Positions 1 to 11,875 of a stretch of 64,000 nt of DNA are shown here, one piece after another. Position 1 is the stretch's first letter. Each line of letters begins with the position of its first letter. The stretch comes from Eudorina sp. 2006-703-Eu-15 (Eukaryota > Chlorophyta > Chlorophyceae > Chlamydomonadales > Volvocaceae). A model generated the notes under the pieces. The model saw only the letters and a list, made by a program, of their open reading frames with translations. It was not told the DNA's origin and searched no databases. The stretch spans positions 62,001 through 126,000 of the forward strand of contig BDSI01000129.1 in the NCBI GenBank assembly GCA_003117195.1, in the 5' to 3' direction. The position numbers were made by a program, and so were the translations under genes.

Positions 1-2298
1 TCGGGTTTTCGCGCCAGGGCTGTGTAACGACGGCGAGTTAACGAACGAAACGAGACGATTTATGATATGTCCGAACGCTGCGCGTTACAGACTGGCTGGC
101 TGTGATGTCTCGGGTGTCCGATATGTCCCGATACCGTACATACATGTCCGATGTCTGAGATTCTGACCGGTAATTGAGTTGAAAAACAGAATGCAGAGCA
201 TGGCTGTGCGTGCGTGCGTGGCAGCCTTGCGAACACGATACAAACCGTGCACGATATCGACAAGTCAGACGACTACTGCGGATGCGTGCTCGCTAGCTCA
301 CATACAGTCGTGCGTCATCCCGCCTACCGTACGTGTCCCCGCGCGAGCCCATCTGGGACCGCGTGCCGCGGCTGAACGAGGCCGCCGTGTCCATCCTGCA
401 ACTAACGCTTCATTCAGTATCATAAGGATCATACCTCCGCATACGTTCCTTCACCACAACCACGGCTCAGTGGCTTCGCACCAAGCAAACGCGCCGAATC
501 GGCGGCCAATGAAGTAACATTTATTCGCTCGCTCGCAATCCTGTATGTATGTATATCGCGGCTCGGCCATCAATGACCACCCACCAGCCGTCCGTCGCGC
601 GACACAACAGATGAGTTGCCTGAATGTTTCGTGCCTACCGGGCACTGACTTGCTGGACGGGCAACACGTGTAATGGAACGCACGGCGTGCCATAAGGGGC
701 AACGAACCTAGCTTGAAGCAAGGCGAAGCTGTTGGAAACCAAGCAACCAATATCGACTCGGTCCCACCAATTAACGTCGGACGCACGTCCGACGGGATGT
801 ATGTCGGTTTTGAACATTTCCGCATACAAAGCACGATTCCCGGGTATTATCATAGTCATAGAAAGCCCGCTGCCCAAAAGCGCATGCGACGTCTTATCAC
901 ATGCCATTAATAAGGTGCGTACTGCAGCCGTACATCAACCGTGCGTCGTTCGCTCGCAAGTGACAAAAAGTTGTCCAATCATCAATATGAGATACCCACA
1001 CACCGCCTCCATCCGGATAAATTACTCGGGGGCATAGGGGGGCATAGACATGGTTACGGACAACCCCACCCTCAGTTCGTACATGCACGACCTGCTGTCA
1101 CCTGCCGACAGACAGATATCGCCTCGCCTTCAAAAACCGCCGCGGCGTATGCGCCGACCTAATCAACAACCTCATCACGCACGGTGCAGCAATAATAGTC
1201 TTTCCCGTGCACACCAGATAGAGCGCGCGTATTCATGTGTGCGTCACAGGTGCGTGTGCGGCATCAGGGCCCGTGGGAATATAAAGGGTGCGGCAGCCGC
1301 ATTCGTCCACATGCAGCGCAAAACGCGCGGCCGGCAGACAGTTGTGGCTTCTGCAGACGCGTGCTGCTCCCGTGGAGTGGTGACGACGATGCCATGGAGT
1401 GCGACATATAAATATGAGGTGCAAACGATGGATCGATGTGACTGACATAAACGACGGCTCAGCCGATTTATGGGTGAACACATACATGGAGGATCGTTGG
1501 CGCCCCTGGATGTAGTGGCCCTCGCTCGCTGCTGCACTCCATCCGCCATGGCTTCTGTTCGGCCGCCGCCGGGGGCGACGGGTATTGGGGGCGGGCGGGT
1601 ACGTATGATGACACCTCCGTGATGCGCACACGTCTTCAGCAGGCCGTGATGCGCACACGCCTTCAGCAGGCCGTGATGCGCATACGCCTTCAGCAGGCCG
1701 TGATGCGCACACGCCTTCAGCAGGCCGTGATGCGCACACGCCTTCAGCAGGCCGTGATGCGCACACGCCTTCAGGCCGATAGATCTTCAGCCGCGGCAGA
1801 GCCGTCAACCTAGAATGTTTGCATGACATTAAATTGGAAAAATGGGGAGGGGGAGGGCTATCATTCCTGTGCGTTGCGCTGCGCTGACAGGTACATACGT
1901 AACAATCGATCTTCAGGTCAGTACGACACCGACAGATGGATCCACTGAAGGTACCGAACGATGATTCGTTCCGGGCGGGGATGCGGCTGTATCAATCAAT
2001 TCTCATGTCGAGCCAGCAGACTCGTTCGTCAAGCAAATGCATGGTCTGTCCGTCTGTGGCCGCCTTGCTTGGGTCTATTCTCGCTCGGCTTTCTCGGCTA
2101 CACGACGATGCACGTGGGTAGTGTCCGTACGCACCAACGAACAGAATAAGAACGCATTAAGGCACACGTAAATCTAGCAAACAAGGCGCCCAGACATGCG
2201 CCCATATACGTACACAGGGTACATACGGCGACCGTACGTACCACGTACGTACCATGGTGCGTGTCCATTCACGTCTGCACTAGTCTTGTCCGACTCTG
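1..2298. other. Downstream flank of gene A1, paralogous to 17170-18402
   Basis: No gene is recognised here. From about 800 onward the sequence aligns in patches, in the same order, with 17170-18402, which is the region downstream of gene A2. Shared landmarks include the stretch near 1530-1600 that matches 17655-17730, the stretch near 1800-1830 that matches 17770-17800, and the stretch near 1860-2060 that matches 17840-18060. This is best read as 3' UTR plus intergenic DNA copied with the gene. Bases 1-800 show only weak similarity to about 16900-17170. Open frames here are short and inconsistent between the two copies, which argues against coding. Confidence 0.55.
1619..1774. repeat. 27 bp minisatellite, about six units
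   Basis: A unit of 27 bases starting GTGATGCGCACACG and ending CTTCAGCAGGCC is repeated about 5.7 times with one or two substitutions per unit. Because 27 is a multiple of three, the array is open on both strands; on the minus strand it would read as a nine-residue repeat containing RPAEGVCAS. The paralogous locus at 17745-17770 has a single degenerate unit, so the array expanded after the duplication of A1 and A2. Confidence 0.85.
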
Positions 2299-5200
2299 TC
2301 ACCCATGCCGCTTCTTTGGCGGTGGCGGCGGCGGGGCTTTCTTCCCCAGTTGCGGCGGCGGCGGCGGCAGCAGTTGCTTCTTCCGCGGAGGCGCCTTCGG
2401 TGCTTTAGCTGGCCGCCTTGGCGGACTGGTCCCTAAGGATGGCATCAAATCATGATAACACATTACGCGTAGCTAATGAAGAGAACAATGTCAAGGGTAT
2501 AATAAATATAAGATTAATTTTTATTTATTTTACCTGCGAATAAGTAACTGTGCGTACAGCAAGAGCACGCAATCAGCAGAGCAGCACCCCACACATACCG
2601 CATCAGCTAACTCCATCCGTCTGCCACGCACCTTCCTACTATTATCACTGCTAACTCCATCCATCCGTCAGCAAGCAGCATGCAAATAAAAAAAGTTGCA
2701 CGCCCCATGAATTCGCACGCACCTGCACAATACGCGGCCGTCAAGCCCCGGTCGCAGTTTTGGATGGGCGCCGCCCAGAAGGTGGGGCAGTCCGCCGTGA
2801 CCACGCACCTGTATCACACATACGTACACGAATGAACGCGATGCCGGATAGACCGAGCAGCATGCACATGCAGAGGATCGTTGAAAAACATTGATATATA
2901 ACAGCCAGTCAGGAGGACCTCGTGCGTTGAAGGTTATTTATGTATTGCAAGCGTTGCGATTCGTATATCATAATAAAAGCCGAAGGGGGAGGTGCGACAG
3001 TAGTCCGCAGATAGGCGACGACCGTATATATTCACACACGCACATACACCGCACGGCGCGGTTTCGGTTTAGTAGTGTGTGGTGAGGAGGCCACGTACGA
3101 CTGTCACTGCTTCTATCACCGATGCGGCGCAGTATGTATTCCATGATGATAAGTTTACTCGCGTTACCTATTTATTTGTTTATCTATTTACTCTGAGCTT
3201 CTAGCCAGATGTGCAGGTTTTCACGTACGCACGGTATCATTATATAGTAATCGACGGACGGCATATATATCACGCACGCATCTGCAGCAGGTCGCAAGAC
3301 TTCGTACTGCTGGACGGCCATGATTTATTGCACAGAGCCGTATGTACTCCGCCGTGTATGTACGTATCCACAGGCAGATCCGAATGAAGATGTCGACAGT
3401 CAAGTTATTCAGCGGACATATATACAGGATGCATGTTCGCAGCTATTACAACAGCTGCAACCAGAAATGGAAAACCATCGATTGTGAAGACATTATAAAG
3501 GCACCAAGCCAGCGACCTGTTGGTATCCCCTGAACTCACGCGACAGTCCAAGCAGTCGAATTAATGAAGAATGTGTCACAGTAGCGGCCAATGTTGCTGA
3601 ATGCTGCCCAGCTGCTGCGGCATGCGCATCCACTGACGGAGACCTGCAAGTGATAAGCATGGTGCAGCATTTATTTCAAGTAAGCACGCAGGAAGTGATG
3701 CAAGGACGCGCAAGACAGGTGCAACCTCCTCGGCCGTCACACAGACACCATACAGCTACCTACATAAATACGTATGATAATAGAAGGTTGCTTGGAGCTA
3801 GCTTTTTCGCGCGTGGCATACATCCGACTTGCATGCAATCAAGCCCATGCATGCGTCATAACATTGCCCATATATAGCGAGCAGCATGCGGAAACGGTGC
3901 AGTAATGTCTGCGTCACCTTGCAATCAGCGGGAACGTTGGACGGCGGCGGCGGTGGCGGAGCGGGTGGGGGAGACTTCGGGAATGGCGGCGGCGGCGATG
4001 GGCTACGGAAAGGCGGCCACGACGTCCGTTTGCAGTCTTCGGGCTTTCCTGTAATCGAGTTCACAGCAGCAATTCAAATGCACACAGCAGTGTCTTTAAT
4101 TGCACGCGGCGCTTCATTAATTCATCCCCAGGCACATTAATTCAGTATCATCATCCATGCATAGCTAGCGGACGGTGATCCTTAGGTACCCCACAAATCC
4201 ATACACCGTGGCTCGTGTGCGTGCGTATCCGTTTTTAGCCTTCATGGATGTATGTCGATGCGAGCAACGTGACTCCGTCTGTCCAACATGAATGTACGTG
4301 AAGCGAAGCTAAGCAACAAACGGCAGCTTGCACGCACGCATACAGAAGGCCAAGAAACACCGAGCAAGCATTACCAGAATTACTTGGGTTTAGGCATGCA
4401 GGCAATCTCAGCACCTTCGTCAATGAATAAAGCGAACACACGAATGAACGGATCGGGCTAATTGTATGGGACTCTTAGTATCGAGCCGCCGTAACCTTAC
4501 ACAGGGTGTGTGTACGACACGTACGATATGTAGATCGATCCACGCAGCGTACGCACCCGCGCAGCCAACGATGCACTGTGATTTCTGACTGAAGCTCGAC
4601 TGCGTGACGTTGCATTCAAAGCACGATGCGGGGTCCGCCACCTCACATCTGTAGTTGGCACGGGCATGCATGCGAAAGAGCTAATTCGGGTATTTGTAGT
4701 GAATCAACGACTTGTAAGAAATGAGGCGAACGTCCACGAATTCATTTTCAGTGTATCACGATCGGTTGCGACCGCCACAACATTAGCGGATGCAACGGTA
4801 CTACGTAACATTATTATTATTTATTATATCATTATTAAAATATATGTAATAACGTTGCCATTCATAATGTTGATAATAGTTATAAAGGATATAGTTATAT
4901 TTATTTATTCATTATTTCATTATAATATCAAGGGTAATCGAAAAAAGTAGCACTAGATAGCAGTAATATTTCGCTAGGCAATCCTAGCTTTGGTCGCGTG
5001 AATCCGACCAATGCGTACCAATGCGTACGTAATGTCGCAACCTGTTGCACAATGGTGCTCATCACTACGAGAGGCAGGTACTTGGGAAGGGCATTGTGCC
5101 ATTGAAGTTGTGGTGCACGTACACAGGCAGCAAACTCGTTCGAACAGTCACTACACTTACGCCAAGTGGTCGGCAAAGACCGGCGTATTATCACAGTATG

Positions 5201-8200
5201 AATACGTCTTGTCCTTGTACTGCCAACTGCTCTTGCAGGCGCAGCCATACTTGATTGTCTCCTGAAGACCGAAATAGGGAAAGGAAAGTTAGATGGAAGA
5301 TATGGACCCTGATTTATACATCTGGGCAGCAGCAAGTTGTACCACAAGTGCCCGCTCGCTCGCTTGCTTGTCGTGTTTCCCAGCAGCCCTTCGTGCCTCC
5401 ATAACCTATTCTCTGAATGAACACATACAACAAACACGACCTTTTCATATCTCTTGGCGCGCACATACACAAAATTATTTTCGTTTGGTTAGATGCGCTG
5501 CTGGCCGCCGGTTGCCGCCTGAGCGTCCGTGGACGGGCAGACAGACGACGTGCACCGCACGCGCCAACAGCGGCATATATGTATGCCGGGCAGGTGGTGA
5601 TCGGTGACGCCGGCGGCTCCCTTGCCACAGACTGCTGGCTTAGCTGGCGTGTTTGCAGCCTTTACCCTTTCCTTGACAAGATATCGTATTTAATCGACAT
5701 ATATAGCTGTGTGTGGGTCGGGCAGGTTTCCCTCGCCTGCCACACGCATGTACACACACCTACCTTGCATGGATCGCCGGCGGGCTGTGACGGCAGCAAT
5801 TGCAGCGGCGGCGCTCCCGACCCCCTAGCTGCGTAGTACTGACCCCAGGCGTACTGCACTGGGTTGTACTCCGCGGTCATGTACTGAATTCGCTGCGCCT
5901 GACCAACAGTTAAGTGACCCAATGCTGCCATGCAAACAGGGGCATTGTACGTCATGTAGTTGCCGAGCTCGTCGAAACCAGGTTTATCAGGGCACGAGTC
6001 AGCCCAGGCGTTCTTATCCAGGTCGGGAATACCCAGGGTGGTGCTCCAGCGGCTGTAGATGGTCTCCCAATTACCGGAAAACCGTTTCCAAAAGAGATCG
6101 AGGCAATAGTAGACGCCAGTCGTGTACGCCGCCGTATTGGAGAAGTAATCTGCGTGCGTGCACATGTAATAATGCGTTGGGCCAGCACGTTTCAGATCAG
6201 TTGACGTGACGGGTGTAACGGGTCGGAAAGGGAAATCTGAAAGCCATTCGCCAACAGCAGCCTAGTTTACGCTTCCTCCAATTTCTGCGTCGTTACTTGC
6301 GTGCGTGCTCAATTTTAAAAACTCCCGACACAATCAGTCAGTGATGGAATCCAGCCCTGTCTATATATTGACGCATGGGAGCCAGTACCTTGCTATGCCA
6401 ATTGCACGCTGGTGCCTAGCTAGCTATCCAGCTATACAAATCTTAGGAACAGAGCATCAATGCTTGCATCGGTAAAGAGCGAGCATTCCTTCCATTACGC
6501 AACTGATGGCCTAACCGTTCCTTATTATCTGCACAGCGCGCACTAGTACATCCCAGCAGCGACCCACCAACTGCGATACATGTACGTGGCATCTACTTGC
6601 CTGCAACAGCTGGTGTGTCGTCGACCGAATCGCCATCTGTGCAAGTGGGCGCTTTGGGTAGTTTGTTGAAGGTATGGTCAAGGCCAAGGTGGTGGAACAG
6701 CTCGTGTCCCAGGGCGAACGGACCAAAGTTGTAAGTTGGTTCAGAGTTGGACAAGGCAAAGGCGTCCCAGGCGACAAAAACTAGGCCTCCCCGTGCCTCT
6801 ATATCAGACCTGCAGGTGAATCCATTGCGCACACAGCGGGTATGTGTAAAAGTCAGTAGAGCCCCGCCCTTATGTATATCACGTGCGGGTTGGGTTGAGT
6901 TGCATGGAACGGAACCAAATTGAGCAAGCAAGCACAAACAGCGGGTGATATGTTGTGTATGGACCTTCCACGTACATCTGACCACGGTCGCAGAACCCGT
7001 CTCGACCACGGGTTGTGCGCTGTTCAATGGTTTTCAATGATTGGCTGCTGGTTTGCCCGACTTTCTTGCTAGTAAGAAAAGTTGGGTAAAATGGCTGTGC
7101 GCGCATGCACGTGGGCGGGTACAATAGCCTGCTGGGATAGCTGTGAGAATTCATCAACTCACTGAGGCAACATGGCGTAGCCGGCAGTACCGCGGAGAGC
7201 AGTTGCATCTGAAGCAATCCAGATGTTAATCGAGCGAGGAAAGTCGACGGCATTCCTGCACATACATGAAGTTGGGGAAGATGGTTACTGTCATCGTTAA
7301 GAATTGCGCAGGTTACGTAACAGCATGCACAAATCATCTCATAATCGGTCCAATATATAAGCAAATACGTCGTACAGCAAGATACACACGGAAATACGCA
7401 ACTACTGACCTGTCCACGAATCCATTGAGAAGGAGGCAGTAATCTTCTTTTTTACAGCTAAACTTCGCAATATCGAGCCAGGCTTTCCGGTTCTTCAACA
7501 ACAAGTAGGGATATGTGATTGGATCGTACCGTACTTCCTGCAAAGCGCACAGACAATATCTGAGACAGTTGGGCATGAGAATAAAAAATTAAAAATAATT
7601 ATAATAATAATTAAATAAATAACCAAAAATTATCTATCAACTTGCTTCTTTTATAAAGGGTTTATTGTGAAATAAATTATTTCTCATTGTTATCGATCGA
7701 TTTTATCCGGGTGAATACCTTGCCTGTATTGCGTGTGTCACGGTCGACTTCTGCCATATGTGAATGTGTCATCCGTAGACCAAGTCACCTCTAGGCACAT
7801 TCAGACGGACCGCATCAATACTTCACTTGCCAACGAACCGATATGCCTTGACGACAGCAGTTGTCCGTCGGGTTAGTCGGGTAGGCAGTCTACTAAGGGC
7901 CCGCTCCATCCACTCACCTTGATGAAGTACTGGACGTTGGCTGGCTTAGCTATGAAGTTGATCAGCCGAACTGAGCGCTCGGCAAGATAACGTGAGTTAT
8001 CGTATCCCACAGGCCCGATATCCTTTCCGTCCTTGTAGGTCAAGATGTGGAAGACAAGGGGGAAGAGCAGTTGCGGCATTGCACTAGGCGGCTGCATCTG
8101 AAAATCGGATGGTGGCATCGTGTAGGGGTTGACGGCTGCCGGCGGGGCCGCTCCTGCTGCTGGTGCTCCAGCAGATAGGTGCCGGCGCTGGTTGCTGGGC

Positions 8201-10439
8201 GCGCCACCCAACAAGGGATCATAGCCACCCTTCGGAAGGTCCCTCAGAGGCTCGAAGTTGGCGGGATTTCGCCTGATTGCTATCATCTGCAGCACCTCCA
8301 AATCGTTGGTGAGCTGCTGAAGCGTCGTTATGATTTGGGGCACCAAGGTGGTGAACTCTGATACATCACCAAACCCACACGCACCAACCAAAGTACTGGT
8401 AGCATCACGTAATCCAACAGTCTGACCACCATCCAAGACTGCCTGATACACGGCAGCTTCGAGGTCTGACGCGGAGAGGGTGTCGAAGTCGCGCAAAGTA
8501 GCCACCCACGTGAAGACATCCGATACTGTCTTGAACAAATCGTAATGACAGGCCTGATGTGACGGAGGTGCACGCACAGCAGTAGGATCTCGCTCAGGCA
8601 AAACACGTAAGGGCCCTCTTAGGGGTATTCCTTCGCAGGTTACTCGTGTGTTTAGATATGAGTTACGCTTGTGCGCTCCCCCTACGGAAACAGCCCTGTC
8701 AACTCGGGGCACAATGGCAAAACGTTTAATTATCAGATATACACGCGCACGCAAATCATGCTGCTGCTCACCATGTCGCACTACGTGTGTGTTCTGTGTG
8801 GCTCTGTCGTGAGATTCTTGACTGGCTTGGCTGTCATGGCTTGACGGAGTCATCTAATGTGTAAGGCACTGTGTCCAGAACTAAGCAGTTGGAATCCCGG
8901 GTCCCTCCTGCCAGACGATTCGGCGTGTCTGGTGTGGTTTCCAGAAGTAGAGGCCGTGCTGGAGCGTCAGTTACCTACCAGGTGTGTTGGCCAGTATGGT
9001 TGCATGAACCCCCCTTCCCCCGCGGATGTTGAGGATGGGTGCGCAAACCTTCGTAGGGTTGATGAAGTTGATGTTATGAGATTCGTGCCTACGAAGCTAT
9101 GCTATCTGGCCCTGGTCGGGATCAAGGGTCCACCTTGTAACAGTTGCATTATGATTGTGTTCTACAACGGTGTTAGCGGAGCTCTCCATGTTGCGCATAC
9201 GTTGTGTCCGTTTCCGGCATTCATCCAGAAGGGCGCTTACGCATCCGTCGTCCATCCATGCGATGAAATCTCAGGACGGATCAGGCAAGCAAGTTTCCAT
9301 TCAAGCGGCATGGGGCACACGATATTCAAATTTTACGTGGAGGGTCGGTGCCAACCTCCTCAACCACACCACCGTACAACGTTGACGGCAAAATCTTGTA
9401 AGAACTTGCAGCGCAAATTCAACTACGTATCGGCACAGAGCGGTTCCGATGTTACACGTTCAAAAATAATTGCGCCCCGAGAATGCCCTCCGTTAACATA
9501 CATCTGTAAATGTCATCTTCACTTACCTTGAGCGCCTGTGTGCCGCACAAGCTCCTCGCCAAATCATACAGATTCTCCACACTTCCCGAGTTGCAGGGAC
9601 CCGCTTGTAACGAGTATGCATGTAAAATATTGGGAATCATATACTTCTGCAATTCTCCGTATAAATCTGCGTTCATTGTCAGAAAGAATTTGGTGAAGTG
9701 TTCGTCCATACTTGAAACCGACAGGAGGACACTGTCTAAAGGTTATGAGCTTAAGACCGAATTGTCGGCGGTTCACTTAGACCTTCCTTGCTGAACCTAT
9801 GCGTTTCAACTGAATTACTTGAATTTCAGTTGCCGGCTCGTACATCAGCGCCCACCCGTACCCTCACTCACTGCGAGGCCCGGACAGCGGGCCGGCGGCA
9901 GCAAACAGGAGGTAAGCAACAGAAGAAACGCTGTCGGCCTGGTTGTATAGCAGCTGCGCCTCCTCGGCCGTCACCGTGTCGGTATCATAGCATTTCCTGA
10001 ACGGCCGCGCCGTGTTCGCCGTTGCAGATGAAAGCTCTACAGATAGGAAGGTTTGGGGTACAACCGGTTAAAATACGTAGCATTAGACAAATTCATTTCG
10101 CTCAAACAGCGATTTGCGGAAGGCTACGAATGTTCAGGCCCAATGTGCATTTCCGCAATCATCATATGCATGCGCATAAATATGCAATGACATCCTAATG
10201 AATGTTCGCAGTTGCGTCAGGATTAATGATCACGCCGTTCCTCTGTCGGAACCCAGTTCCACAGACACTTTCACAACCCTACAGAACTTACCTTTTGAAA
10301 CATCCAGTTGCACTGTGTCTGATTGTTGCAGCCGCCTAGCTCCAACACTTTGCTCGCCGAGGACCAGCAGAAGGGAGGTGGGCGCTAAAAGCAATAACAT
10401 GCAAACGTGGGACACCACAGTTCTATTTAGCAATCGCAT
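2299..10439 (-). CDS. Gene A1: secreted M43-type zinc metallopeptidase with duplicated Cys/Pro-rich C-terminal cassette (14 exons)
   Basis: Predicted zinc endopeptidase of the M43 (pappalysin) type, secreted. Exons (minus strand): 10292-10439, 9872-10036, 9527-9735, 7918-8553, 7410-7537, 7163-7255, 6601-6809, 5764-6149, 5161-5261, 4557-4648, 3918-4048, 3540-3643, 2723-2808, 2299-2432; total 2622 nt, 873 residues plus TGA. All phases join. The ATG at 10439 starts a signal peptide with a Leu-rich core followed by RRLQQ. Residues about 175-386 carry the pre-catalytic part (FPLVFHIL). HELFHHLGLDH is near 495-505, with the three zinc histidines and the catalytic Glu present. The Met-turn NYMTYN is near 593-598. 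C-terminal exons 9-11 and 12-14 each encode CxCxSxW...YC, a Cys exon and a proline exon; the tail is basic and proline-rich, ending KKRHG. Intron 7 has a GC donor (6595-6600). Exon ends were assigned by comparison with the other copies. The substrate is unknown. Confidence 0.85.
8554..9526. other. Intron 3 of A1, with an antisense 224-codon open frame
   Basis: This 973 base intron is the largest in A1. It carries an uninterrupted plus-strand frame from 8857 to 9531 (224 codons) with no recognisable domain. On the other strand, the frame of exon 4 also stays open upstream to 8853. Neither is supported by a paralogue, because A2 lacks this part. Both may be chance, or a remnant of an inserted element. 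Confidence 0.35.
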
Positions 10440-11636
10440 TGTAATATCTTGGTTCAGAGTAAAACTCGCAGATTGTAACAACCGGTGTGAAGAAAACGGT
10501 TTCACCGCTTACAAAGCGAGCGAATCTATCTCATTAAAAGCATTAATCACACAGTTTGTAGAACCGAAAAATGTGCCTTTAACATGAAGGTATGTTGGTG
10601 AGTGTCCGACTTTGTGTGCAAGAAGTTGCGTAGGGCCCTCATAGTACGGCATCTGACGCATTGGTAAAGTATGGATTGCAGGAAATGAAACGATGATATG
10701 AACCATATGAAATCGGCAAGCATTGAGCAATGCCTCACCGTCTGTATCTAGTGAGAGTGAACTTCAATATTAGAACCGGGCATGCCGCGGTGCTCATTCA
10801 ATGGAAGATGCTAATGAGTTGCAAACGCATATTAATTGTGATGTATAATATCAGCGACGCCGAACCCGAGGATCTTACGTCACACATTATTACTTTGTGG
10901 AACGTGGGTAAAGGTAGAGTTGTAAGCAATATGACTTGACGTGCGAAGGACATATGCCTTGTTGCGATCCTAAAGGAGAGCAAAATTTCAAATCCCCGGT
11001 TTGGCCTGCAGCAATGTCGCCCTGGCGTACTAAGCGGCTGTACGTGTGCAAGGTTTTGTCAGAACATTTGTTAGGCATGCCTTGATTTGAACAATCAGCT
11101 GGTATGTATTAAAAAAAGATAACACGAAGGCACTCTCACAGTGCTGAATGGATCTGCCGCTATCTAACATGCAACTGTCGCGCTGCTGTTAGGCCAGGTC
11201 AGGCTCTGGTTGTGGTCTGACCATGCCACTTATTCCATGCCACTGGTTCCATGTATTAAGTGCACCCTCCACGTTCCGCCCTGTCTCGGTTGAACTGTTT
11301 AGGTCAGTGCGATGCGTGCGCTCCTTGAGTCAAACTCCGTGCGTCCTGATCAGAATAATTTTGCGAAGGGAGAGCAGGACAAGCGCGCTCATGTAGGGGT
11401 TCACGTCTGCCTGGAATCACACTCATAGAGTTACCTGCATCCATCCCATCCGCAAGCAAAACACCTACTAGAAGGCGTGCGAAGGGTGCAGCATGTCCAA
11501 TGTAACGGTTAGCTGGTGTGGTATCACCGCCGTTACAACGTGCGCCTTATTTGTGGCTTACTCGCTCATCTGCTGGCTGGGCGGTCTCACAATTCGGCTT
11601 CGATCTCGATTCCCGATTCCCATGAACCGGATGCAT

Positions 11637-11719
11637 GGTCCCAACCCTGGTGGCGTGGTTCCACCCCCGGATGTGTGGTCCCAACCCCGGGTGCGTGCGT
11701 GGTTCCACCCCCGGGCGCG
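11637..11719. repeat. Short GC-rich tandem repeat
   Basis: Two imperfect units made of GGTCCCAACCC followed by GTGGTTCCACCCCCGG lie side by side. The array is low-complexity and no function is suggested. Confidence 0.6.
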
Positions 11720-11754
11720 TCCCCAATACGAACCGAGTGGTTCTAATCCCAGTG

Positions 11755-11875
11755 TGATGAGGAGGCTACCGCTGTCATCAATGACCCGCGGGGTCCAATG
11801 TAGCACCTACCATTAATACGTCTGTGTAGTATGTATGTGTCACCGACTGATGACCCGCGGGGCCCGTTGGAGCAT
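11755..11875. repeat. Relics of the GGATGTTACAGCGG terminal-repeat family
   Basis: Two partial matches (about 11768-11810 and 11843-11868) contain TGACCCGCGGGG and resemble, in reverse orientation, the conserved end sequence seen at 16285, 16641 and 31812. They look like eroded ends of a repeated element. Confidence 0.45.

Noticed and set aside
1619..1774. Evenly repeated 27-base units, CRISPR-like at first sight.
   Set aside because: Units are directly adjacent with no unique spacers, and the genome is eukaryotic.
3886..4140. Plus-strand Gly-rich frames (GGGGGGAGGGDFGNGGGG) here and at 20544-20834, 40228-40446 and 60475-60560.
   Set aside because: They are the antisense of the proline linker exon of the metallopeptidase genes.
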